Source: Sacculina carcini (lineage: Eukaryota; Arthropoda; Thecostraca; Sacculinidae). Taken from it: a stretch of DNA of 64,000 nucleotides. The translations under genes and the position numbers were made by a program. The notes under the pieces are model-generated. The model was not told the DNA's origin. It was given only the letters and a program-made list of their open reading frames with translations, and made no database searches. The DNA is taken from the NCBI GenBank assembly GCA_916048095.2, contig OU696583.1, forward strand, positions 2,062,501 through 2,126,500. Reading direction: 5' to 3'. Positions 53,451 to 63,366 of this stretch are shown in pieces (position 1 is the stretch's first letter; every line of letters starts with the position of its first letter).

Positions 53451-54596
53451 ATGCCTTCGTCATCTGCTCCCACCTCTACCCCCGCGAAGTCTTGCCAATG
53501 TGGTGAGCCCATCGCCGCCACATCGTATATAGAGTGCGAGAGCTGTATGACATGCTTTCACGTATCATGTGCGGGCCTGACCACCCCGGCGTACAATGCC
53601 GTTAGGAAGCATCGGCTGTTCTGGTGCTGCACACCGTGCCAATCAAAGATCCGCTCGGCTTCCACTGTGGCACCTGTAACTGCTGAAACAATCGCTAATA
53701 TTGTCGATTCTCGCCTCAACTCATTTCGGCAGGAAATACTGACCGATTTCCGTAGCTCGTCTAGTCAAGCTGTCACGGCTGATACTCGTTCTCCCAACTC
53801 TCTGAAGTCCTACGCGGTTGTCCTCAAATCCAGAAATTCTGACACACCTATTTCTGAAAAACTTGTGGCTCCAGCTCTACAGAAAATTCCGGTCTCTGGT
53901 TCTCGCCCATCTGCCAACGGTAGCTTAGTGCTGCGTTGTGACTCGCCACGCTCGGCGGAGAACGCTGCAGATTGTGTTCGTGCGGCATTCGCCGATGTGG
54001 AGGTACACATCCCTCCTCTGAGGCATATTCGCCCAAAGATCACGATCGCTAACATCCCGAGCGACATGACTCCGGAAAGCCTGCTCTCATCTATTCGCCT
54101 AAAAAATTCTTCTCTGACTGATCTTCCCCCGTCGGATCTACAGGTTCTATTTTTCACCAAGCCGAAGAATAACGCCACTCATGCTGTTCTATCTGTGTCA
54201 CCCTCGGCTCGCTCAATCATCAAGGATTGTTCAGACCGCTTATTCATTGGTCTGCGCTGCTGTGCGGTGTACAATAGGTACTGGGTTGTACGCTGCTTCC
54301 GTTGCTCGGGGCTCGGCCATAAAGCCGATAAATGTAGTCAACCTACTAAGTGCGGCTTCTGCGCCGGTTCCCATGCATCCAAAACATGTGACCGTTCTGG
54401 ACCAGCCAAATGCACAAACTGTGTACGCTCAGGGCGTAGCCACTGTCACTCCTCCTACGACTCATCCTGTCCTTCTCTCTTGGCTGTCCGTAATTCTCTT
54501 CGTATGCGCACCCTCTCCTGTGACTCTCCTACTCAAATTTCCTCTTCTACTGCCGTCTCAGTTAACCCTGATTCACATTCGTGTATCTCGGCCTGA
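53451..54596 (+). CDS. LINE ORF1 protein: PHD-type zinc finger and CCHC zinc knuckles
   Basis: The product is 381 residues from the ATG of MPSSSAPTSTPAK. A PHD/C4HC3 finger spans about residues 15-65 (CQCGEPIAATSYIECESC, FHVSCAGL, FWCCTPC). An RRM-like middle region includes PKITIANIPSDMTPESLLSS. Three Cys/His knuckles follow near residues 285-350: CFRCSGLGHKADKC, CGFCAGSHASKTC and CTNCVRSGRSHC. This is the nucleic-acid-binding chaperone ORF of CR1/L2-type LINEs. It ends in SCISA and a TGA at 54594-54596. The same frame stays open beyond that TGA into ORF2. Confidence 0.9.
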   Translation: MPSSSAPTSTPAKSCQCGEPIAATSYIECESCMTCFHVSCAGLTTPAYNAVRKHRLFWCCTPCQSKIRSASTVAPVTAETIANIVDSRLNSFRQEILTDFRSSSSQAVTADTRSPNSLKSYAVVLKSRNSDTPISEKLVAPALQKIPVSGSRPSANGSLVLRCDSPRSAENAADCVRAAFADVEVHIPPLRHIRPKITIANIPSDMTPESLLSSIRLKNSSLTDLPPSDLQVLFFTKPKNNATHAVLSVSPSARSIIKDCSDRLFIGLRCCAVYNRYWVVRCFRCSGLGHKADKCSQPTKCGFCAGSHASKTCDRSGPAKCTNCVRSGRSHCHSSYDSSCPSLLAVRNSLRMRTLSCDSPTQISSSTAVSVNPDSHSCISA

Positions 54597-57473
54597 CTAC
54601 CTTCGCTCCCTCTTGCCGCGTCCATCCGTTCCTCCTCTAACACTAGCGCTTTAACTCTTGGTTATCTAAACACTAGGTCATGTCGGTATAAGACTCCTAT
54701 ACTCTCACACCTGATTTCCTCTCATAATCTTTCTTTATTCTTCCTCGTTGAGACCTGGTTACTTGATTCTGATGTTACGTCTTTTACTGCCCATCTCCCT
54801 GCTGATTTCAACTTTATTCACTCCTCCCGCTCAAACACCAAAGCTTCCGGTGGTGGTGTTGGATGCATATTTAATAAATCCTTAGTCTTATCTACTATAC
54901 CCAACTTTGGTCCCCCATGCTTATCCTTTGAATACCTCGCTCTTTCTCTCAATATTCCATCCTGCTCGAAATTTTGCTTTGTTATAATATATCGCCACAA
55001 TCATCCGGGAACTACGTCATTATTTCTTACCGAATTTCCTGTGTTACTTGATGTGCTTCTCGCGTCCTTCTCCAGTCGTTTTCTTATAGTTGGAGATTTT
55101 AATTTCTGGGTCGATCAACCTTCCCGAAATCCTTATTGCTCTCAATTCCTGTCTATGATCCAAACTTACGGTCTGTACTCGCCTGTTACCTCACCGACTC
55201 ACATCTCCGGTCACACCCTTGATCTTGTTCTTTTTCCATCTCCAGTTCTAGCATCCGACCTAACCCCTCCGGATGTTCTTGTATTTCCCCCAGATACCAT
55301 TACTTCTGACCACAGTCTCCTCACTTTCAATCTTCCCTTTCGCAAACCACGTATTTCTCCCCCCAGATCGTACAGAAATTACAAAATTTTTGACCCTCAC
55401 CTCTTCTCAACTTTATTCTCTCACATGCTTCCCTCAACTCAATTTCACTCACTTCCCCCTACCCAATTGTACTCTTCTTTTTTCAAGGTTATGTCTTCTA
55501 TCAACGAAGCCATATTTCCACTATGCTCATCCTCCAATCGCTCCAATCTTCCTCCTTGGTTTAATCGCGAACTAATCTCTCTCAAACGCGCCCAACGCTA
55601 CCACGAGCGTGTGTGGAAACGCTGTTGCACTACTGCTACATGGTCATCCTTCTGCTCATCTCGCTCTTTGTATATATCTGCCCTATACTCTGCTAAACAA
55701 TCCTACTTCAAATCTCAATTATCGTCACTCTCTCGCTGTCCTAAATCTCTGTGGTCCTCGCTTAACTCATTGAGTGGCCTGCAAAACCCAAGCCTTTCGT
55801 CTTCTCTCTCTGCCTCCGACCTTGCTGTATTTTTTTCCGATAAAATCCAAATTGCCATTTCTAGTATTTCTTCTCCTAACTCCCGCTTGACTCACACTAA
55901 ATCCCACGATCATTTTACTCACTTTTCTCATCTAGAGCTTCCTGATATCATCACTATCAATTCTACAACAAACATTTCGCTTTCCCCTGCGGACCCCATA
56001 AATTTTCGTGCCCTATCAGACTCTATTTTGCTCCTGGTTCCCTTTATATTGCATTTAATCAATAGCTCTTTCCTACATGGTGTATTTTTTCCTGAGAAGC
56101 ATGCAGTCATCCTTCCGATACTCAAAAAACCTTCCCTCGATCCCTCGCTATGTAGCAGTTACCGTCCTATTTCTCTACTCAACTTTCCCTCTAAACTCCT
56201 CGAGTCTGCTATGTATTCTCAACTTGCGCCATTCATCAACAAATCCCTTGACCCCTTCCAATCGGGTTTCAAGTCTGCTCACTCTACTGAATCTGTCCTA
56301 ACCTCCGTTACTACTACTGTTTTTTCTCATTTTTCATTCGGTAAATCTGCTCTGCTTATCCTCCTTGATCTGTCAGCAGCCTTTGACTTAGTTGACCATT
56401 CAATTTTAATCAGAGATCTCTCCTTTCTTGGTGTGTCCTCTTCAGCGCTCTCTCTTCTACATTCTTATCTTACTGATCGTTCCTACTCGGTGCAATTCAA
56501 TTCCACTACTTCTAAGCAAACTCCTCTACTTTCCGGTGTGCCACAAGGTTCTATTCTAGCCCCGCTTCTCTTCAATCTGTACATGTCTTCTCTATGTCCT
56601 ATTCTCCATCGCTATTCTGTCCAGTTCCACGTCTACGCAGACGATATACAAATAATTATTCCTCTTCCCTTCCCCCATGCTTCGTTCTTATCAGACATTA
56701 TCTCTGATATTTCTTCCTGGTGTGCCTCTCGCAGTCTCCTTCTTAACACTTCCAAATCAGAATTCTTCATTCTACATCCTCCTCGCTTAACACCTCCGCT
56801 GCTCCCTTTACCCCTATCTCAAAGTGTTCGCGATCTCGGAGTCATTCTTGATTCCTCACTTTCTTTTTCTGCAAATATTTCTGCTGTTGCTCGCACTTGT
56901 CATCTCATTCTACGTTCGCTATATCCTATCCGCCCTTTTCTCGACCGTCCCTCAGCTATTAAACTGATTCATTGTTTCATCTTTTCAAGAATCAACTACT
57001 GCAATTCTTTATATTTCCATGTACCTCGCTCCTCTCTGAAAATCCTGCAACATGTCATTAATAAATCTTGTCGTTTCGTGTTTTCTCCTTCCCACTTTCG
57101 TCATACCTCACCCTATCTCTACAATCTTCGATGGCTTCCGATCATCCCTCGCATCCACTTTAAAATTTGCTGTCTTGTTTATAAACTTTTGCATGACCCT
57201 CGGCAACCTACATACCTCTCGCAGCTTCTTACACTCTCTAATAACTTTCTTTCCCGTCATCCTCTTCCTTTATCCTGTCCACGAGCCCTCAATGAATCTA
57301 CCTGGTCTAGTAAATCCTTCCCTTTCTATGCTCCACGTTTGTACAACTCTCTTCCCTCCCATGTTATCTCCTCCACATCCTTATCATCGTTTTCCTCTTC
57401 TCTGCGCAATCATCTCTTTGATAAATCTTTTGATCATGACTCTCACTCTCTTACTCCTTACGCTTCGCTCTGA
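54597..57473 (+). CDS. LINE ORF2: AP endonuclease and reverse transcriptase, in frame with ORF1 across a UGA
   Basis: The frame is open for 958 codons. Endonuclease motifs appear first: LGYLNTRSCRYKTPIL, FFLVETWL, GGGVGCIFNKS, RFLIVGDFNFWVD and TSDHSLLTF (SDH signature). The RT domain follows, with SYRPISLLNFPSKLLES, FQSGFKSAHSTESVL, LLDLSAAFDLVDHS, GVPQGSILAPLLFNLYMS and the catalytic YADDIQI. The protein ends LTPYASL. No ATG, GTG or TTG occurs in frame before 55041, well inside the endonuclease domain. Independent initiation would therefore lose essential residues. The stop separating it from ORF1 is TGA followed by CTA, a known leaky context, so a readthrough fusion of about 1340 residues is the simplest model. 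A substituted start codon in this copy is the alternative. Confidence 0.88.
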   Translation, partial: LPSLPLAASIRSSSNTSALTLGYLNTRSCRYKTPILSHLISSHNLSLFFLVETWLLDSDVTSFTAHLPADFNFIHSSRSNTKASGGGVGCIFNKSLVLSTIPNFGPPCLSFEYLALSLNIPSCSKFCFVIIYRHNHPGTTSLFLTEFPVLLDVLLASFSSRFLIVGDFNFWVDQPSRNPYCSQFLSMIQTYGLYSPVTSPTHISGHTLDLVLFPSPVLASDLTPPDVLVFPPDTITSDHSLLTFNLPFRKPRISPPRSYRNYKIFDPHLFSTLFSHMLPSTQFHSLPPTQLYSSFFKVMSSINEAIFPLCSSSNRSNLPPWFNRELISLKRAQRYHERVWKRCCTTATWSSFCSSRSLYISALYSAKQSYFKSQLSSLSRCPKSLWSSLNSLSGLQNPSLSSSLSASDLAVFFSDKIQIAISSISSPNSRLTHTKSHDHFTHFSHLELPDIITINSTTNISLSPADPINFRALSDSILLLVPFILHLINSSFLHGVFFPEKHAVILPILKKPSLDPSLCSSYRPISLLNFPSKLLESAMYSQLAPFINKSLDPFQSGFKSAHSTESVLTSVTTTVFSHFSFGKSALLILLDLSAAFDLVDHSILIRDLSFLGVSSSALSLLHSYLTDRSYSVQFNSTTSKQTPLLSGVPQGSILAPLLFNLYMSSLCPILHRYSVQFHVYADDIQIIIPLPFPHASFLSDIISDISSWCASRSLLLNTSKSEFFILHPPRLTPPLLPLPLSQSVRDLGVILDSSLSFSANISAVARTCHLILRSLYPIRPFLDRPSAIKLIHCFIFSRINYCNSLYFHVPRSSLKILQHVINKSCRFVFSPSHFRHTSPYLYNLRWLPIIPRIHFKICCLVYKLLHDPRQPTYLSQLLTLSNNFLSRHPLPLSCPRALNESTWSSKSFPFYAPRLYNSLPSHVISSTSLSSFSSSLRNHLFDKSFDHDSHSLTPYASL

Positions 57474-57778
57474 GCTGTCATACCGTACCCGTCTCGCGTG
57501 ATATATTTACTAGAAGTTTTCTTGTTGTTTTTTATGCTCTTTCTTACTGCCATGTTTCAATTTGGCGGTGTGTGTGCATGAGTATGTTTGTGTGCGTGTG
57601 TGTGTGTGTTTGTGTGAGTGTGTGTGCTTGTGGGTGTGTGTATTGTCCGCATGTTTGTTTTCCCTAAGCGGCGTGTCTTACATATTTGTTTATATTTTTG
57701 CACCAAGATTTCTCTTTTCGCGCGTGTGTTTTAATGTGCGCTATACAAATAAACGTTAATAATAATAATAATAATGAG

Positions 57779-58122
57779 AATCCATGTGTATGACACGATA
57801 TATGACAATCCATTGCCACGATTTTTAGGGGCCAAGGCCTGTCCTGGGAGACCACAGGGACTCTCATTTTGTTCAGGGGCTATGTCAAGAAAAAGGTTGA
57901 TAAACACTGCTTCACATTGTCTTTTCATGATAAGGCTACATGGCGATTCAACACAGTCTCCGTACAAGAACAGTGGCTGAAACATTTCAATGCATTTTAC
58001 ACCGCTATGCTGAACGAAGCAGTAATTCCGATGTCCATACACAGAAACTTCAAAGACGAACAATTTCTGAATCGGGCCTACCGAAGCCATGCACAAACAC
58101 ACACATACGGCTGACACCAGGT
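57779..58122. other. Repeat-derived DNA with an unassigned plus-strand frame
   Basis: 57779-57910 resembles a hAT-type terminus (AAAAGGTTGATAAACACTG). A plus-strand frame at 57869-58114 reads NTVSVQEQWLKHFNAFYTAM and NEAVIPMSIHRNF, which looks protein-like, but I do not recognise it and see no splice-supported neighbours. Confidence 0.3.
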
Positions 58123-58820
58123 CTACATACCAAACAAAGAACGCCAAAATCCTGAATCGACGCGTCCTCCACGCTCGTTTTCATCACCGGCTTTCAACAA
58201 ACCTGCAAAACACGTGCCGTGCTTACGTGAAATCCACAGTATGTCAATATATATACATAAAATGTCATGATGTCAATGAATGTGCAATAAAAGATACATA
58301 TAGCAACCGCGATACATATAGCACTGTATCTAGAACATTACCTGAGCCACTGTCCCGGATGCTGCCTGGCTGTCCCGAGTGTTGATCAGACGCGTGCAAT
58401 ACCCGCGTGCTCGTCTCACAAGTACCATCAGGCTTACATACCACACGACGCTCCTCTACACTCTAAACAAATGATAACCCAATATAACCACCGGAATTAT
58501 CATAAAACTTATGAATTGTGTGACAAAACTGAGCACAGGTTAGTAGGTAAACTAGAACAATATTTTATGGATGCATAGATGAAAGTAACGAGAAATTAGT
58601 TATTGTTGATAATAGTGATAATGTTGATACGCTTGATACTTGATGTGTTGAGTGAGATACACATACCCCGTCGGCTCGTCTCACTGTCTGCACTGATACG
58701 CCGCTACTGTACGAGAAGTGGCGCTGTGACGAGCCATGGCGCGGCGCAGACGACCATGACGCAGCATCAGTGTTGCCAGGCATGTCAAAGATGGCTGACA
58801 GACCACCGCCATCCGTCACA
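58123..58820 (-). CDS. Three orphan exons of an unrecognised gene
   Basis: Minus-strand exons 58820-58667, 58414-58342 and 58202-58123 have AG acceptors and GT donors (GTATGT, GTAATG), and their phases join exactly (2, 0, 1). The encoded segments are VTDGGGLSAIFDMPGNTDAA to QTVRRADG, then TSTRVLHASDQHSGQPGSIR, then LLKAGDENERGGRVDSGFWR with SLFGM before a TAG. That TAG overlaps a strong donor (G|GTATGT), so the last exon may not be terminal. The sequence is polar and probably disordered. There are faint likenesses to MLF- or Jupiter-type proteins but not enough to name it. Upstream exons are not found and may lie beyond the gypsy element. Confidence 0.45.
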
Positions 58821-59247
58821 CTGCACACACACACACACTGTGTCTACGGCGTCTGGTCGATAATAATATAACTGATTCCTTGAACGCTTCCCTCAGAATA
58901 ATTACGAGTTTCCCGATACGCACCGAAATAAAACATAGGCCATCCATAGTTTATCGTTGAAATTCCAATCAAGATCGGTTATTACGCGGCAACTCACCCT
59001 CCTTTTGTGAATAGTTATTACTAGGTTGACCTTTTGTTGCAAATGCTACATTTTCATCATATACTCTGTTCATCCTGAGAAGCCTAAAAATCAATATTTT
59101 TATTGATCTGAGGTAAGTATTAAAGAAGTTATAAATGCAAATTTTTGTTTTTGGCGCAACTTTTGCATTTTTAAAAGCGACTATTTTGAACTTTTATAAT
59201 TATTTCACACTATCAGGAAAAATGTTTAGTTGTAAAGTTCGTATAAA

Positions 59248-59386
59248 AATCACGTCGGGGTCACCAGTGTAGCGCTTTTGACGTGCCTCTGCCTGGGAAT
59301 GTGCCACTGTTGTAGTCCCGCGCCAAATGTGGTGAAATACCAGGCAGTCACGTCAAAAGCACTACACTGGTCACCCCGACGTGATC
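59248..59386. mobile_element. Head-to-head LTR ends with two primer-binding sites for tRNA-Trp
   Basis: On the minus strand 59266-59248 reads TGGTGACCCCGACGTGATT, the exact complement of an animal tRNA-Trp 3' end with CCA. It follows an LTR end (CGCTACA at 59274-59268). On the plus strand 59368-59386 reads TGGTCACCCCGACGTGATC, the same site with two changes, following CACTACA at 59360-59366. About 80 bp of inverted LTR end and 25 bp of direct LTR end are fused between them, creating a long palindrome. Confidence 0.8.
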
Positions 59387-59389
59387 ACC

Positions 59390-61583
59390 ATGCCTGAAGG
59401 TCGTGCCATCCCTGCCGCCCCTCCTTCACAGAGCCACTCGCCGGACAGCGCTCCTGACGCACCTGCTGCTCATGTTGCTCCGGTCACCCTTGACGCTCCT
59501 GCCGCCGAGGCGGTTCTTTCAAGGCCGGCCGCCGCATTTCGACTGCCACCATTCGCCGCACAAAATGCGGAGTTATGACTCACACAAGTCGAATTTTCAA
59601 TGGACGTGTCTGGCATCAATGAGGACCGCATCAAGCTCAAATTGTTGGCCTCCAACTTACCCATTGACGTCGCGGAACACGTCAAAGGCGTCATCAGCCG
59701 GCCTACGTCGACATTTGCAGAGCTATGCCACGCTCTTCGCACTCGTCTTGCGGAATCACGAGCGTCAAGGCTAGAGGCGATGCTGAGGCACCAACAGCTG
59801 GGGACCAGAAGCCCTCTCAGCTATTGCGCAGCATGACAAATGAGCTCACGACTTCCGGGGCCGCCTGCGACACTGACCTGCTACGCATGCTGTTTTTGCA
59901 GCGTATGCCGCGTGGTGTCAACGCTGCATTGGCTTGGTTGCCAGAGAGCACTGGATTTGCTGAGTTGGCTTTGGCTGCCGATCGATTCATAGCGGCCACC
60001 CAGCGTCCACTAGCCAACATCTTGCCGGTAACTGCTGCTCTACAGCCGTCAGCCGCCGTCACACAGTCACCTGTTGTCCTACAGGCACCAGCCGCCCTAC
60101 AATCACCAGCTGCCATTCTACAGCCACCAGCCGTGCTCGCTGCTACACAGCAGGTTGCGCCGAATGGGCATGAATTGTCCACTCTCACTGCAACTCTCAG
60201 CAGATTGATTGAAAAATTGCAGTTCGCCGGGGACCGAGCCCGTCCGGGCACACGAGGCGTTTCCGGTCGCAGACGTTCCAGATCGCGTACATCCGCTCCA
60301 CAGCGTTCTCCGTCACCACGTTCGTCGGCAGAGGCAAGAGTGTCCTGGTACCACCGTTGTTGGGGTGCCGCTGCCGAGCACTGCACAAGTTCGTGCAGCT
60401 GGTCCGCTTCCGCGCCGGCGGACAAACTAGCGTGCCTGAAGCTTGGAGCACCAGCGACTGCAGGTAAACGTCCATCATCGGTGCCACTTTTCATGGTCGA
60501 AGATCACCTCACCAAACAGCTCTTTCTTGTCGACAATGGAGCCGAAGTCAGTATCATCATACTTACTGCTCCGCTTTCGTCGACAATCGAGTCAAATCTA
60601 CAGGCCGCCAATGGATCCCATGTCGACGTCTACGGCACATACAACCTCCAGGTGTCGTTTGACAAGGGACCTCCTGTCAAGTGGCGATTTGTGGTAGCCA
60701 ATGTCACCACAAATATTATTGGCGCTGACCTTCTGTCGCATTTCCGGCTGATTGTTGACCCGCATAACCGCGAGCTCCGTGATTCATCAGGTCAAGTTCG
60801 TGCTCGCGGAATCCAGACCTGTGCTGAATCGTCTGGACTTCGGCGCCCAATTCAACCACGAAGTCGCTTCCAACAACTTCTAAGTGTATTTCCTGGTGTC
60901 GTGCGTCCTGCTAGCGACCTGTTCCCGTTGCTCCACAAGGTCACGCACCACATTGTTACCACTGGTCCACCGAAATTCGCTCGTCCTCGTCGTCTACCGC
61001 CTGATCGCCTACAAGTGGCCAAGAAGACATTTTACCACATGTTGCAGACTGGAGTGATGCGGCCATCTTCCAGCAATTGGGCTGCTCCACTTCATCTAGT
61101 GCCCAAAAAGGAGCCTGGAGAGTTGAGACCGTGCGGCGACTACCGCGCCCTGAACGCGACCTGACCGATACTCAAACTCGTCAGGAATTCGATCTCAGCC
61201 GTGCTGCGGACCTCTGCCAATTCTTCAAACCCGTCCACACACGACAGCCGCAGCTCCCGCTAGCACGGCTTCATCGTCAGAGGCGTCACCATCATCGCAA
61301 ATCTCACGTGCTCCGACTGCGTGTCATCAGTCGTGCTCCGGTGCACAGACTCGACCGTCGTCACACTCCACCCGGCGAAGAGGTCTGTAATCTCAAACTG
61401 GTTCAGCAGACGGTGCCAACATTTCAAACTGGTCAACATTTGCACAGCGTGCGACGACAAATCTACCTTCACAACAAACGCCTGCCCCCACATCCATACT
61501 CAGAACGCACTCTGGACGTCAGATTCAACCGCCAGCGCGCTATCGTGTCACTTTCCTAGTGCCATCTGAGAGGGGGATGGTGT
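59390..61583 (+). pseudogene. Ty3/gypsy gag-pol remnant, internally deleted and frameshifted
   Basis: Gag-like sequence starts at the ATG 59390 and is broken by stops and frame changes around 59576 and 59834. Pol follows in the frame from 59725. It has a retropepsin core (LFLVDNGAEVSIIIL, DNGA in place of DTGA; then NIIGADLLSHF) and the RT start (SSSNWAAPLHLVPKKEPGEL, RPCGDYRALNAT), stopping at 61164. The RT palm, RNase H and integrase are missing. The final 25 codons of pol (RQIQPPARYRVTFLVPSERG) reappear in another frame just before the 3' LTR, with their stop at its border. A large internal deletion best explains this. The element is not functional. Confidence 0.82.
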
Positions 61584-62269
61584 AGCGTCCCACGTCTTAC
61601 ATGTATATATAGTAGGGGCCTTGTGTTTCTGTATATCAACGTAATAGTGCTGCTTATTGCATATTTTTCATGGATGTTCAGAGGGAAAATGTATAGATAT
61701 TCCATCCTCCAAGCGTTACTGCATTCCATGCGGCACCTGCTCTCACACACTTTCCTTCATCACAACTCTGTACCTTTCCAAGCTTGTTTTGCACACTGCG
61801 CTTACTCCGCTCACATCCTTCTCTACTCCCATTCTCTACCTTCCACGCATTACTTGTTTTTGTCACCGTGTACGTACATCATGACACTCTGCTCCTTCGC
61901 TGTGCTTGTATCAGCGCTGTGCCCACTGTACCGTCAGCCATTGTGTCCTTCCGGCTCACGGTCCTTCTCCCCTCGCGGTGTCGGTTGTTGACAGGACGGC
62001 CGAGCAGACTACACGGGGTTACAGTGGGCCACAGATTGGTCAGTCGTCTGTGGGGCATCTCTGTGGATACACGGTGCTACGTTTTATTACTTCTTTTGGT
62101 GTGTTGTGTATATTGTATGTGTTACGGTGGCACTTTGTCAATGGGCGGTCGAAACTTTGTGCGTCACTAAATACACTGCGTGCAACACACCCTTGTCATT
62201 TCACCACATTTGGGCGCGGGACTACAACAGTGGCATATTCCCAGGCAGAGTCACGTCAAAAGCGCTACA
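61568..62269 (+). mobile_element. 3' LTR of the gypsy element, with polypurine tract
   Basis: The polypurine tract GAGAGGGGGATGG (61568-61580) directly precedes TGTAGCG at 61581. The LTR runs to GCGCTACA at 62269, so it has the usual TG...CA ends with a 7-bp terminal inverted repeat and is 689 bp long. Its last 80 bp match the LTR end fragments at 59268-59366. Confidence 0.85.
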
Positions 62270-62384
62270 ATGTATTTGTAGTTACGTCAATCGATTGCGA
62301 TGATATCACCGCCGTTGAATCACACTTACCTAGAATAGACGGACCTGCAATAGCACGCTGTAGGTTTGCAGAACAAGCGCGCTA

Positions 62385-62700
62385 GCCTGAGTGTGTATGC
62401 GTGCGCGTGTGTGCATATGAGTCAGTGCGTGTATGCGCGTCTGTATGCGTGCTTATGCTTGTGCGTGTGTATGTATGGTCAGGTAATCATCATTGTTGCT
62501 AGGCACTATTTTTACATGCGAACATATGTGTGTATATGCATGAGTGTGTATGTGTGCGTGTGTGTGGGTGTGATCACGTCATCGTCACTGTTGCCATGCA
62601 TCTATATGTGGCAATGTATCTGTTGTATATTGGTATGCGCGCATGTGTGTGTATGAATCTGTATATGTGTATGAGCGCTTATATGTCATCGCTGTTGTCA
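62385..62700. repeat. Imperfect (GTGTAT)n low-complexity tract
   Basis: GT-rich, with repeats of GTGTGTATGTATG-like sequence. Open frames here are compositional artefacts. Confidence 0.7.
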
Positions 62701-62834
62701 CACACATGTTCTTCGAACATAGCTTGCTATATAATGCGCTAACGGGGAGGAGTCGGGGATTGTCTCTTGGGTTTACTCGTGCGTAATCGATCTGTGCGTC
62801 GAGAAATACATTGTCGTTTTTTACATTTGACTCT

Positions 62835-62950
62835 ACAGTATTGTCAACATAAACTCGATAAGCATGTATCTGGAAGGCGGGTGAACATTGTGTTCGTGTG
62901 TGGCGCTAGACATCCTGTGTGTGCACGTTCCCATAAACATAATATATACA
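62835..62950. repeat. Dispersed repeat, copy 2 (copy 1 at about 36935-37040)
   Basis: The segment ACATAAACTCGATAAGCATG continuing through TATCTGGAAGGCGGGTGAAC and GTGTGTGGCGCTAGACATCC matches 36935-37040 with few changes. Class unknown. Confidence 0.65.
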
Positions 62951-63173
62951 TAAACAAAATAATATAGACATAACACTCTGATATAGACAGGTGCATTTGT
63001 GCAACAAAATTTAACTCTAATTTTTTATACTTTTCGAGCAACCTTAGATCAGCTATTCAGATCGATAACACTTGAATATAATTATCGCATAATCAGATGA
63101 TGTTTAATCTGCAAAATCCATCTATACCTTTACCACTTCAATTTCGGAATAATAAACTCTAAATTGCACACCC

Positions 63174-63304
63174 TGTTACGTCTGGCATCACTCCTCAAAA
63201 TGATAACAAGTGCGCAGTTGACATGTGGAGCTCAATACAGTGATACGTTCTGTTTTGTTTAGTTACAATGAACAATCACTTAACATGGTGGCAGCGGTGG
63301 GATT
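63174..63304 (+). mobile_element. LTR end with perfect tRNA-Leu primer-binding site
   Basis: 63286-63304 is TGGTGGCAGCGGTGGGATT, exactly complementary to the 3' end of tRNA-Leu(AAG) with CCA. It follows TTAACA, which would be the LTR end at 63285. TGTTA at 63174 could be the inverted LTR start, giving a very short 112-bp LTR, but an earlier start is possible since an AATAAA lies at 63150. An ATG at 63308 begins a short gag-like frame (MADDHCILPPL) that is soon cut by the inverted RT fragment. Confidence 0.65.
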
Positions 63305-63366
63305 ATAATGGCTGATGATCACTGTATACTACCACCTCTCGACCGTAGGTGTAGTGGTGATGTTTT

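Larger units (their letters stand above)
53391..57778 (+). mobile_element. Apparently full-length CR1/L2-like LINE with ORF1, ORF2 and hairpin/(TAA)n tail
   Basis: The element carries ORF1 (PHD finger plus CCHC knuckles), ORF2 (apurinic endonuclease and reverse transcriptase) and a roughly 300-bp 3' UTR. The UTR ends GCGCGTGTGTTTTAATGTGC, GCTATACAAATAAACG and (TAA)n at 57778. Both reading frames are undamaged, unlike the two truncated relatives at 5551 and 24105, so it is probably a young insertion. The 5' boundary is not determined; it lies between the foldback DNA (53155) and the ORF1 ATG. No obvious target duplication was found. Confidence 0.9.

Noticed and set aside
58667..58820. Myeloid leukemia factor or Jupiter homologue
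   Set aside because: Only a few scattered residues agree (an SYS block, ADG, SDxxSG, or an IF...ASW pattern); not enough to name the gene.
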